DNA from: Clostridia bacterium
Lineage (GTDB): Bacteria; Bacillota_A; Clostridia; Christensenellales; Aristaeellaceae
DNA: 26,144 nt
Direction: 5' to 3'
Assembly: GCA_017397695.1 (NCBI GenBank)
Contig: JAFQIF010000224.1
Coordinates: 1 to 26,144, forward strand
Shown here: positions 1 to 5,443 of the stretch, piece after piece
How the letters are laid out: the number at the start of each line of letters is the position of its first letter
Numbering within the stretch: position 1 is the stretch's first letter
The notes under the pieces: generated by a model
Told to the model about the DNA's origin: nothing
What the model saw: the letters and a program-made list of their open reading frames with translations, nothing else
Databases searched by the model: none
Program-made: the position numbers and the translations under genes

Positions 1-114
1 GAAAGCAACGATTTTATCATCGGCGTTTCTGGCGACGAGTGGTACGTTGTCCTGCGTGCAGACGGCGCGGTGGGCTATGTGCCGCAAGGTGCGTTCTGGG
101 CGGGAAACGGGTGA
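1..114 (+). CDS. C-terminal end of an SH3-like domain protein (partial)
   Basis: An open frame enters from the left edge and stops at TGA 112-114, leaving 37 residues. The visible end contains WYVVLRADGAVGYVPQGAFW, which resembles the last strands of a bacterial SH3 (SH3b) domain: a WY..V pair, a Gly turn and a GYVP motif. Such domains usually sit at the end of secreted or cell-wall proteins and bind peptidoglycan peptides. Only the tail is present, so the rest of the protein and its true function cannot be judged. A strong terminator hairpin follows about 90 bases downstream. Confidence 0.55.
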   Translation, partial: ESNDFIIGVSGDEWYVVLRADGAVGYVPQGAFWAGNG

Positions 115-123
115 AGGGGAGCC

Positions 124-186
124 GTTCAGGGACTCCGCCCCGAACCCCCTGCTGGGGATTTCATCCCCTTCCTCGCTTCGCGGCGA
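124..186 (+). repeat. Dispersed structured repeat, copy A
   Basis: The segment holds two adjacent small hairpins (CAGGGACTCCGCCCCG and GGGGATTTCATCCCC) joined by CCCCTGCTG and ending in CGCTTCGCGGCG. The same order of elements appears in reverse complement at 256-324 and 24143-24204: GGGCTGCCGCCC hairpin, CCTGCTT-like linker, GAGGGAC..GTCCCTC hairpin, then CGCTTCGCG. This copy is the most diverged of the three. It overlaps no credible gene. Confidence 0.55.
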
Positions 187-205
187 CATAAAGAGACTGT
201 ACTGT

Positions 206-237
206 AAAACTCCTTCGGCTTTGCCGAAGGAGTTTTT
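206..237. terminator. Bidirectional intrinsic terminator
   Basis: Stem ACTCCTTCGGC / GCCGAAGGAGT with a TTT loop, flanked by an A-run on the left and a T-run on the right, so it can terminate transcripts from both sides. It would end the SH3-protein transcript on the plus strand and the dinB-DUF4397 operon on the minus strand. Confidence 0.85.
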
Positions 238-255
238 GCATAAATGTTTTAAAAC

Positions 256-324
256 CGCCGCGAAGCGTAAAAGGGAGTTTGAGGGACAATGTCCCTCAAG
301 CAGGTTTTAGGGCGGCAGCCCTAA
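256..324 (-). repeat. Dispersed structured repeat, copy B (inverted relative to copy A)
   Basis: Read on the minus strand this is AGGGCTGCCGCCCT, a linker AAAACCTGCTT, then GAGGGACATTGTCCCTC and finally ACGCTTCGCGGCG. It matches copy C at 24143-24204 closely and copy A at 124-186 more loosely. Copies A and B sit head to head around the terminator hairpin at 206-237. Confidence 0.65.
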
Positions 325-344
325 CGCCTTCCCCCTCGTCCTTC

Positions 345-830
345 TCATACTACCCGGCATGCATCCGCAATCTTTGTCAGCGCCAGCCCGCCTGCGCGGT
401 TGATGATGGCGACGGTGGATGTGCTGGAGGAGGCGAAGGGCAGCGCCTGCTCGATGTAGACGTAGCCATCCTGACCGGCGATGGTGATCACGCGATTGCC
501 GGCGGGGATGCGCACGTAGCCCGAGGCGCTGCCTGCGTCCAGCAGATTCGCTACGCGCACGCCGTCCACAAAGATGCGGAAGGCAGGATAGCCGTATGTT
601 GCATTGAGGAAGCGTACGGCGGCATAGCGCGTGGGCACGGTGATAGTGATATCCGGCAGGGGCTGAATGATGACGCCGCCCTGATTGCCGGGATTTACTG
701 CGCCGCCCTCACCGGGGTTGGGCAGGGGAATAACGGGCGTGTTGTCGATCGCGTTTTCGTTGCCGGGGAATACTGCGCCGCCCTCGCCGGGGTTGGGCAA
801 CGGCGTGACGGGAATGTTTCGGTTTTCCAT
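345..830 (-). CDS. DUF4397-domain protein with Pro/Gly-rich repeat N-terminus
   Basis: 161 residues from ATG 828-830. Residues 1 to about 55 are a low-complexity, probably disordered segment with two copies of PLPNPGEGGAV-PGN at a 25-residue period. Residues from about 66 onward (RFLNATYGYPAFRIFVDG, then a Gly/Ser turn, VRIPAGNRVITIAG) match the DUF4397 beta-sandwich pattern found in secreted or surface-associated bacterial proteins. No signal peptide is visible, so export is not supported from sequence; a spore-surface role is only a guess. The open frame extends upstream to 923, but that extension overlaps the Shine-Dalgarno and lacks its own. It is the last gene of the minus-strand run behind dinB. 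The start has an unusual leader (see the 831-874 entry). Confidence 0.7.
   Translation of the reverse strand: MENRNIPVTPLPNPGEGGAVFPGNENAIDNTPVIPLPNPGEGGAVNPGNQGGVIIQPLPDITITVPTRYAAVRFLNATYGYPAFRIFVDGVRVANLLDAGSASGYVRIPAGNRVITIAGQDGYVYIEQALPFASSSTSTVAIINRAGGLALTKIADACRVV
696..799 (-). repeat. Direct repeat, 29 bp, two copies at 75-bp period
   Basis: Positions 696-724 and 771-799 are the same 29 bases with a single A/G difference. The 75-bp period is in frame and produces the two PLPNPGEGGAV modules of the DUF4397 protein. Such units commonly change copy number by slippage. Confidence 0.85.
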
Positions 831-874
831 AGCTGTGCTGACGGAAGAAAAATTTCCTTCCGTCTCCCTCCTTT
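831..874 (-). promoter_or_regulatory. Shine-Dalgarno separated from its start codon by a perfect 8-bp hairpin
   Basis: On the minus strand a strong AAAGGAGGGA (865-874) lies 34 bases before the ATG at 828-830, too far for normal initiation. Between them GACGGAAG (857-864) and CTTCCGTC (840-847) form a perfect 8-bp stem with a 9-base loop. If the stem folds, the gap to the ATG shrinks to 9 bases (831-839), an ideal distance. No other start codon with good spacing lies in the same frame. Confidence 0.5.
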
Positions 875-923
875 CGGCATGCCTGATATAGGGTATGACG
901 CGGAGGAAGCGCATGTGAGCCAA

Positions 924-1181
924 TCAGCCGTCGGCTTCGATGAACCAGTACGGATCGTCGAAAAAGAGATAGAACTGCCGTCCTTCGGCCGCGCAGGTGT
1001 AGCGCATGCCTTGCCCGCCGGCCTTAAGCGACGGCGCCTCGCGCACGTCCAGCACGCGGTCGATGCGTACACATGGGCCGTCTTCTGCGCGCAGCATCAG
1101 CGGGCGCACGCTGCCGTCCAGCAGATGATCCGCGCGAACCTTGACGAAAATCTTTGCGGGATTCTTCCGAAGCGTTGACAT
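924..1181 (-). CDS. Small conserved-looking protein downstream of dinB (85 aa)
   Basis: 85 residues from ATG with an excellent AAGGAGG site 5 bases upstream (start of protein MSTLRKNPAKIFVKVRADHL). It has no signal peptide or membrane span. The pattern of a short charged N-terminus, RPLMLRAEDG, IDRVLDVREAPSLKAGGQG, RYTCAAEGR and a final YLFFDDPYWFIEA suggests a small all-beta domain. I recall similar small proteins next to Y-family polymerases in Clostridia, but this is memory, not a search. It starts 58 bases after dinB with no terminator between, so it is probably co-transcribed and SOS-induced. It could be a polymerase accessory factor analogous in position to Bacillus YolD, but no sequence similarity to YolD is evident. 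Confidence 0.7.
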   Translation of the reverse strand: MSTLRKNPAKIFVKVRADHLLDGSVRPLMLRAEDGPCVRIDRVLDVREAPSLKAGGQGMRYTCAAEGRQFYLFFDDPYWFIEADG

Positions 1182-1239
1182 GGAAACCTCCTTGATGGAA
1201 AATCGCGCGCGCTATGGTCGGCGCCGCAAAGGATATGGA

Positions 1240-2487
1240 TTATCCTGTGAACATCGGCACGGGATGAATTGTGTGATCCTCCACGGGATTGATTGCCGCG
1301 TAGCCGCGATCCTGCAGCACCACGCCGCGCTGCACAATCTGGTGGCCATAGCGGCTGCGCAGGGAATCGATGGAGCGCTCGAGCTGCTCCATATGGATGC
1401 GACGCGTTTCGCAGCCCATGAAATCCAGCTGCACAGGCTCGTCGTCCGGCGTGAGATGGCTGGCGGAAAGGCCTACGCTGCGATAGGGAAAGCCACAGGC
1501 AAAGCGCTCGGAAAAAAGCGTGACGGCTGCCTGGGCCAGCTCGTCCGTCAGGTTGGTGCTGCGGGGCAGCATCAGCTGATGCGAACGCGTGACCAGGTCG
1601 GTTGTGCGCGCGGAAATGGATACACAGCGCGCGCGGAAACCGCCTTCGCGTAGGCGCGCGGCAACGGACTCGGAAAGCAGGTAGAAGATGCAGCGTGCGT
1701 CGTCCATGCTTGTCAGATCGTGCGGCGGGGTGGTGCTGTTGCCCACGGATTTGACACAGCTGTGGTAGTCGACGGGCATCACAGGCGTGCGGTCCTGTCC
1801 ATTGGCATAGGCCTTGAGCATCGCGCCGTTTTTGCCCAGCAGGCTGCACAGCACGGCACTGTCACACCGGGCCAGGCCACCGATGGTCGTAATCCCCAGC
1901 CGGGCGAGCTTGCGCGTGGTGCTCGGGCCGACATAGAGCAGCTCTTGTACCGGCAGATCCCAGATCTTTTCGCGGAAGCTGTCGGGGGGCAGTGCAGTGA
2001 CAGCGTCAGGTTTTTTCATATCGCTGCCCAGCTTGGCCAGAATTTTGTTATCCGCCACGCCGATGGACACTGTGATACCCAGCTCCTCGCGGATTCTCAG
2101 GCGGATTTCTTCGGCAACCTGTACGCCGTCGGCGAATGTGAAGCCTGCATTAGTCAGATCGATCCAGCTTTCATCCAGGCCGAAGGATTCCACACGGCTG
2201 GAGTACTGCTCGTAGATTCTGCGCATCTTGCCGCTGAAACGGACGTAGAGCGGAAAATCCGGCGGTACGCACACCAGATCGGGACATTTCTGCTTTGCCT
2301 GCCAGATGGCCTCGCCCGTCTTCACGCCATACTGCTTAGCGAGCGTGTTCTTGGTCAGGATGATGCCGTGGCGCGCCTCGACGCTTCCGCCTACGGCGAC
2401 GGGTTTGTTGCGGATTTCCGGCGTATACAGGCATTCTACGGATGCGTAGTAGCTATTCGCGTCGCAGTGCAGGATCACCCTATCCAA
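1240..2487 (-). CDS. dinB: Y-family translesion DNA polymerase (Pol IV/DinB type)
   Basis: 415 residues. The catalytic carboxylates are visible: Asp9 in LHCDANSYYASVE and Asp105/Glu106 in SFGLDESWIDLT. Helix-hairpin-helix residues follow (YVGPSTTRKLARLGITTIGGL), then the little-finger domain, and near the C-terminus QLDFM resembles a beta-clamp binding motif (QLxLF). The length fits Pol IV with a tail. The enzyme copies damaged DNA with low fidelity. I place the start at TTG 2485-2487 because AAGAAGGTGA sits at proper spacing and the protein then begins LDRVILHCDAN, as family members do. The ORF extends 20 codons further upstream without such a site, through the leader. A near-consensus promoter and a LexA box precede it, so SOS control is likely. 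Confidence 0.93.
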   Translation of the reverse strand: MDRVILHCDANSYYASVECLYTPEIRNKPVAVGGSVEARHGIILTKNTLAKQYGVKTGEAIWQAKQKCPDLVCVPPDFPLYVRFSGKMRRIYEQYSSRVESFGLDESWIDLTNAGFTFADGVQVAEEIRLRIREELGITVSIGVADNKILAKLGSDMKKPDAVTALPPDSFREKIWDLPVQELLYVGPSTTRKLARLGITTIGGLARCDSAVLCSLLGKNGAMLKAYANGQDRTPVMPVDYHSCVKSVGNSTTPPHDLTSMDDARCIFYLLSESVAARLREGGFRARCVSISARTTDLVTRSHQLMLPRSTNLTDELAQAAVTLFSERFACGFPYRSVGLSASHLTPDDEPVQLDFMGCETRRIHMEQLERSIDSLRSRYGHQIVQRGVVLQDRGYAAINPVEDHTIHPVPMFTG

Positions 2488-2512
2488 TTCTGTCACCTTC
2501 TTATACAAATGA

Positions 2513-2524
2513 GAACAAATGTTC
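2513..2524. promoter_or_regulatory. LexA operator (SOS box)
   Basis: GAACAAATGTTC is a perfect GAAC-N4-GTTC dyad, the core of the Gram-positive LexA site. It lies just downstream of the dinB -10 box, where bound repressor would block transcription. It also sits between dinB and the divergent GNAT gene, so it may affect both. Confidence 0.8.
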
Positions 2525-2535
2525 CTATATATATG

Positions 2536-2563
2536 ATTATATCCCAAACAGGACGTTTGTCAA
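2536..2563 (-). promoter_or_regulatory. dinB promoter
   Basis: On the minus strand TTGACA (2558-2563) and TATAAT (2536-2541) are separated by 16 bases. Both boxes are perfect consensus. The predicted start falls immediately upstream of the LexA box. Confidence 0.85.
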
Positions 2564-2627
2564 CAGGAAATACAAGGATGAAACGCGAATGATACAGGCA
2601 GAAGGCAGAAGAAAAGGAGACTTATAC

Positions 2628-3035
2628 ATGGAGATCAGACATGTAACGCCGGCGGACAAGGCAATCTGGATGCAGATCAATCCGCATGCCAAAGAGGCTG
2701 CGTTTGACGTCCATGTGCGCGAAAGAACGGGATATGTCCTTTGGGAGTGTGAAATCCCGATCGGAGTGATGCATCATTGCATGATCTGGGATAGTCTGCC
2801 GTTTCTTAACTTGCTGTATATCCGCGAGAAATACCGCATGCAGGGTTTCGGCCATCAGGCGATGACGCACTGGGAAGCACATATGAAAGCACAGGGCTGT
2901 GATCTGGTGCTGATTTCTACACAGGCGAACGAGGATGCGCAGCATTTCTACCGGAAGATAGGCTACGGTGACTGCGGCGGTTTTGTGCTCAATCCACGCG
3001 AACCGATGGAGCTGATTATGCGCAAAGCGCTGTGA
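2628..3035 (+). CDS. GNAT-family N-acetyltransferase
   Basis: 135 residues starting at ATG 2628, behind AAAAGGAGA at good spacing. An upstream in-frame ATG at 2589 lacks a convincing site. The GNAT fold is indicated by the central strand LNLLYIREKYR, the acetyl-CoA phosphate loop in MQGFGHQAM (about residues 71-79), and the C-terminal TQANEDAQHFYRKIGYGDCGGF segment, typical of the N-terminal-acetyltransferase-like group. Substrate unknown. The gene diverges from dinB and shares its intergenic region. No clear terminator follows before the tRNA promoter. Confidence 0.85.
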   Translation: MEIRHVTPADKAIWMQINPHAKEAAFDVHVRERTGYVLWECEIPIGVMHHCMIWDSLPFLNLLYIREKYRMQGFGHQAMTHWEAHMKAQGCDLVLISTQANEDAQHFYRKIGYGDCGGFVLNPREPMELIMRKAL

Positions 3036-3067
3036 CAGCAAAGTTGCGCGAAAAAGCAAAAAAGGCG

Positions 3068-3096
3068 TTGACAAATGTATAGGCGTGTGATATACT
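3068..3096 (+). promoter_or_regulatory. tRNA-Trp promoter
   Basis: TTGACA (3068-3073), 17-base spacer, TATACT (3091-3096), ending 12 bases before the tRNA 5' end. Confidence 0.85.
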
Positions 3097-3108
3097 GAAA
3101 AAGTGCTT

Positions 3109-3182
3109 AGGGGCATGGTGTAATGGTAACACGTGGGTCTCCAAAACCTTTGTTGTGGGTTCGAATCCTACTGCCCCTGCCA
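3109..3182 (+). tRNA. tRNA-Trp (anticodon CCA)
   Basis: A full cloverleaf can be drawn: acceptor AGGGGCA/TGCCCCT, D stem GTGT/ACAC, anticodon CCA at 3141-3143 in loop CTCCAAA, T stem GTGGG/CCTAC with TTCGAAT loop, and an encoded CCA end at 3180-3182. The anticodon stem is weak, with a G-U pair and a T-T mismatch at its outer end. Its 3' side borders an AT-rich island with an integrase, so it may be the integration target. Confidence 0.95.
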
Positions 3183-3187
3183 GAATG

Positions 3188-3220
3188 AGCGGCTTCTGAG
3201 AAGAAGCCGCTTTTTCTTTT
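3188..3220 (+). terminator. Intrinsic terminator after tRNA-Trp
   Basis: Ten-base-pair stem AGCGGCTTCT / AGAAGCCGCT with a GAGA loop followed by TTTTCTTTT. Confidence 0.9.
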
Positions 3221-3240
3221 GATTGAATAGGGGTGAAATG

Positions 3241-4026
3241 ATGTCATTTGAAGTATATTTATTCGCCTTATCTGCTTTAATCGTTTTACTTTGCTTAGTA
3301 ATAGGATTTGTGGTGTACTATTCAAGGCAACAATTTTCTTTTCTTCAAGAGTCTCTTGAACCATTTGATAAATTCGCAAAGTCTATTCTTAAGTATGTAT
3401 TGTTTGCGATTATCTTGGTAACTATCCTTTACTCAACATTTTTGATAGAATTAAGAGTCCTACACTTTGGGTTCTCGGAGATTAGTAGATTTAAAAGTGG
3501 TGCGTTGCTCTTTTGTCTCTTGGTTGCTTCGATAGTTGTAGCATATTTGATCTTCTGGCTGTGCCTTGGAATGATAGAAGGTATTGTTGATATACTAAAT
3601 GGAAATACTACGCCTACGAACCATTACGAAAAAAGAAAACAATATCAAAATATACAGCGAGTCGATCGGATGAATGGGCGACAGTTTGAACGTTTTTGCA
3701 AAGAACTATTGGAATACAATGGATACACCGATGTCAAACTGACCCCGGCTTCTGGTGACCAAGGAGTTGATATTACCGCAAGAAAAGGTAATATTCGATA
3801 TGCGTTTCAGTGTAAGAAATATACTAACCAAAAGGTTGGTAACAGCGCAGTGCAAGAGGTATATACTGGAAAAGCGTATTATAAATGCAGTAGCGGTGTT
3901 GTTATTACAAACTCATATTTCACACCTAAGGCAAAAGAAATTGCCAGAGTTAATCGTGTCCTTTTATGGGACAGGGATGAACTAAAAGAAATCATGAATC
4001 GTGCTGCAAAAGCAAAATACCCGTGA
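3241..4026 (+). CDS. Membrane-anchored Mrr-type restriction endonuclease-like protein
   Basis: 261 residues from the second of two adjacent ATGs (3238 or 3241) behind AGGGGTGA. Residues about 5-27, 50-70 and 88-112 are hydrophobic membrane spans. A soluble domain from about residue 140 shows the Mrr_cat (PD-(D/E)xK) pattern: RMNGRQFERFCKELLEYNGY, GDQGVDI with Asp177, then FQCKK with Gln190 and Lys192, and a conserved SAVQEVY helix. The D...QxK signature predicts DNA cleavage, probably of modified or foreign DNA, with the nuclease tethered on the cytoplasmic face. Base composition is much richer in A/T than surrounding genes. It sits between tRNA-Trp and a convergent integrase, which suggests a mobile defence cargo. 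Specificity cannot be inferred. Confidence 0.85.
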   Translation: MSFEVYLFALSALIVLLCLVIGFVVYYSRQQFSFLQESLEPFDKFAKSILKYVLFAIILVTILYSTFLIELRVLHFGFSEISRFKSGALLFCLLVASIVVAYLIFWLCLGMIEGIVDILNGNTTPTNHYEKRKQYQNIQRVDRMNGRQFERFCKELLEYNGYTDVKLTPASGDQGVDITARKGNIRYAFQCKKYTNQKVGNSAVQEVYTGKAYYKCSSGVVITNSYFTPKAKEIARVNRVLLWDRDELKEIMNRAAKAKYP

Positions 4027-4037
4027 TTCCCAATCAT

Positions 4038-4065
4038 CGCAGATTCTTCTGAGTCTGCGTTTTTT
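4038..4065 (+). terminator. Intrinsic terminator after the Mrr-like gene
   Basis: Nine-base-pair stem CGCAGATTC / GAGTCTGCG (one G-U pair), TTCT loop, then TTTTTT. The stem arms are identical to those of the terminator at 11489-11517. It overlaps the stop codon of the convergent integrase. Confidence 0.85.
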
Positions 4066-4990
4066 ATTTACAGAGTGCATCATACATCTCATCAAACCCA
4101 TCTCCATAAAGATGTACATAGATGTTGTACGTGATGTTCACATCGGCATGACCAAGCAGTCGGGAAAGAATCTTCACGTCGATTCCTTTGTGACAGCAAT
4201 TCGTCGCAAAAGTGTGTCTGAATACATGCTCTCCTCTGTAAGGGACGTCAGCGGCCCTGCACAGACACCGTGTCTGCCATCTGAGTGCCTCGTAAGAGAG
4301 CCGTTGCCCATCGTCCCCCGCGAAAACCCATTCGTTTTCCGTGTTGGCTTTTAATGTTTGCAGAAGAGAAACAGCTTTCGGTGTCAGCGGGATTGTTCTG
4401 TTGCTGGACTCGCTCTTGGCGCAGTCCTGCACGTAAGAGCGCTTCTTGTTTGCCAACCGAACAACAGTAGACCGAACGCGCAGCCGTTTCTGACTGAGGT
4501 TTATATCCTTCCAACGCAAAGCCAGCGCTTCACCAACCCGCAATCCTGTTTCGATCATCAAATCGACAACCGCATAACCTGCCCTCTGGTGTGTATCAAT
4601 GAGCACCCAGAGGGCTTTTTGTTCTTCCTGCGAATATGCTTCGGCTGTGCGCTCCGCTTTTTGAACGCTGCTTCGGGAAGGAAGCTGAATTCCGACAGCC
4701 GGATCAGCAGGAATCTGATGGAGTGCTGCCGCTTGCTTGAGCGGCGCTGTGACGATCCGCACTTGCTTCTTGATCGTGGACAGGCCGTATCCGTATTCAG
4801 CAAGCTCGTTGACGTACTTCTGAATGTGGACGGAGGTGATCTCTCCAATCGGCATAGAAGCGATCTGAAAGCCTTCCAGAGCCTTTACGGAGGTCAAGAG
4901 ACGGTCATACGTGGATTGTTTGACGCTGTATGCCTTGAAAGTCTGCATCCATTCTATGATGTAGCATGAAAGAGAAAGTGTTTGCTCCAT
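4064..4990 (-). CDS. Tyrosine recombinase (phage/ICE-type integrase)
   Basis: 308 residues. A SAM-like N-terminal DNA-binding domain (about 1-95) is followed by the catalytic domain with all expected residues: Arg151 (TGLRVGEAL), Lys192 region, His256 and Arg259 (HVFRHTFAT), His281 (LLGHADV) and nucleophile Tyr291 (YNIYVHL). It should cut and rejoin DNA through a covalent phosphotyrosine at an attachment site. Length is slightly below phage integrases with an arm-binding domain (about 380), so the arm-binding domain is reduced or absent. ATG 4988-4990 has a modest GAGG site. It has a good promoter at 5079-5107. No excisionase is recognisable nearby. It is convergent with the Mrr-like gene, and the pair probably entered together. 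Confidence 0.92.
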   Translation of the reverse strand: MEQTLSLSCYIIEWMQTFKAYSVKQSTYDRLLTSVKALEGFQIASMPIGEITSVHIQKYVNELAEYGYGLSTIKKQVRIVTAPLKQAAALHQIPADPAVGIQLPSRSSVQKAERTAEAYSQEEQKALWVLIDTHQRAGYAVVDLMIETGLRVGEALALRWKDINLSQKRLRVRSTVVRLANKKRSYVQDCAKSESSNRTIPLTPKAVSLLQTLKANTENEWVFAGDDGQRLSYEALRWQTRCLCRAADVPYRGEHVFRHTFATNCCHKGIDVKILSRLLGHADVNITYNIYVHLYGDGFDEMYDALCK

Positions 4991-5078
4991 TCTGGCCTCT
5001 TTCTGCTAAACTGTCCTTTCAAGAGTGTTTGGAGTTATCAAGGTACAAAGGTTTTACAGTTGAGTTTCATTAGAAACA

Positions 5079-5107
5079 ATTGTAGATGTAGCGAAATTTT
5101 CCGTCAA
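5079..5107 (-). promoter_or_regulatory. Integrase promoter
   Basis: On the minus strand TTGACG (5102-5107), 17-base spacer and TACAAT (5079-5084). It leaves a leader of roughly 80 bases before the integrase ATG. Confidence 0.7.
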
Positions 5108-5147
5108 TCAGTTTTCGTTGACAAAATGGCGAGTAAAATGGATTTCA

Positions 5148-5184
5148 GAAATAAAAATTCCGACTCACAATGGTGTGAGTCGGA
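5148..5184 (-). terminator. Strong hairpin, terminator-like on the minus strand
   Basis: Ten-base-pair stem TCCGACTCAC / GTGAGTCGGA with a 6-base loop. On the minus strand it is followed by ATTTTTATTT, so it looks like an intrinsic terminator. No minus-strand gene that it would terminate is visible between here and 5440, and the plus-strand side has no T-run. Confidence 0.55.
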
Positions 5185-5200
5185 TCAGTCAATGTTTTGC

Positions 5201-5286
5201 GATGTAAAACTTATTTGGAGCGTTTAACTTTTACATCAGACATGGCTTCGGCAAAAGGACAGGTATTGCCGAAGCGGTATTAAACG
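5201..5286 (+). other. Overlapping alternative hairpins upstream of a terminator
   Basis: Three inverted repeats are packed here. Hairpin 1 pairs GATGTAAAACTTA (5201-5213) with TAACTTTTACATC (5225-5237), 12 of 13 pairs. Hairpin 2 pairs CGTTTAA (5221-5227) with TTAAACG (5280-5286) and encloses hairpin 3, GCTTCGGCAA/TTGCCGAAGC (5245-5254 with 5266-5275, 10 of 10). Hairpins 1 and 2 share bases 5225-5227, so they cannot fully form together. A terminator follows at 5292. The rest of the 453-base gap 4991-5443 holds the integrase promoter, one more hairpin and the ktrB ribosome site; no gene was found in it. Confidence 0.45.
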
Positions 5287-5291
5287 TTGAG

Positions 5292-5324
5292 AACAGCGCT
5301 GGCGAGTGCTGTTTTTGCTTTTTT
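5292..5324 (+). terminator. Intrinsic terminator upstream of ktrB
   Basis: Stem AACAGCGCT / AGTGCTGTT (nine pairs, one G-U), GGCG loop, then TTTTTGCTTTTTT. It lies 120 bases before ktrB and would end a short plus-strand transcript or act as the expression platform of a leader. Confidence 0.75.
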
Positions 5325-5443
5325 ACCAAAGCGATGGATCCGAGTTTACTAATACAATCTTAATACCACAACAATATCACTAATCCATAATTCATACATG
5401 CCATGCGATAATAAAACAAAGAAAGCGAGGAGGTAAGGCGTTT

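Noticed and set aside
47..310. An 87-aa plus-strand frame at the left edge
   Set aside because: It crosses the terminator and both repeat copies and overlaps the end of the SH3-like frame; no ribosome site.
696..799. Start of a CRISPR array
   Set aside because: Only two units, in frame within a gene, coding repeated Pro/Gly modules; no spacers or cas genes.
5040..5440. A c-di-AMP (ydaO-type) riboswitch before ktrB
   Set aside because: The expected conserved core sequences were not found by eye; only unassigned hairpins are present, so no known class is claimed.
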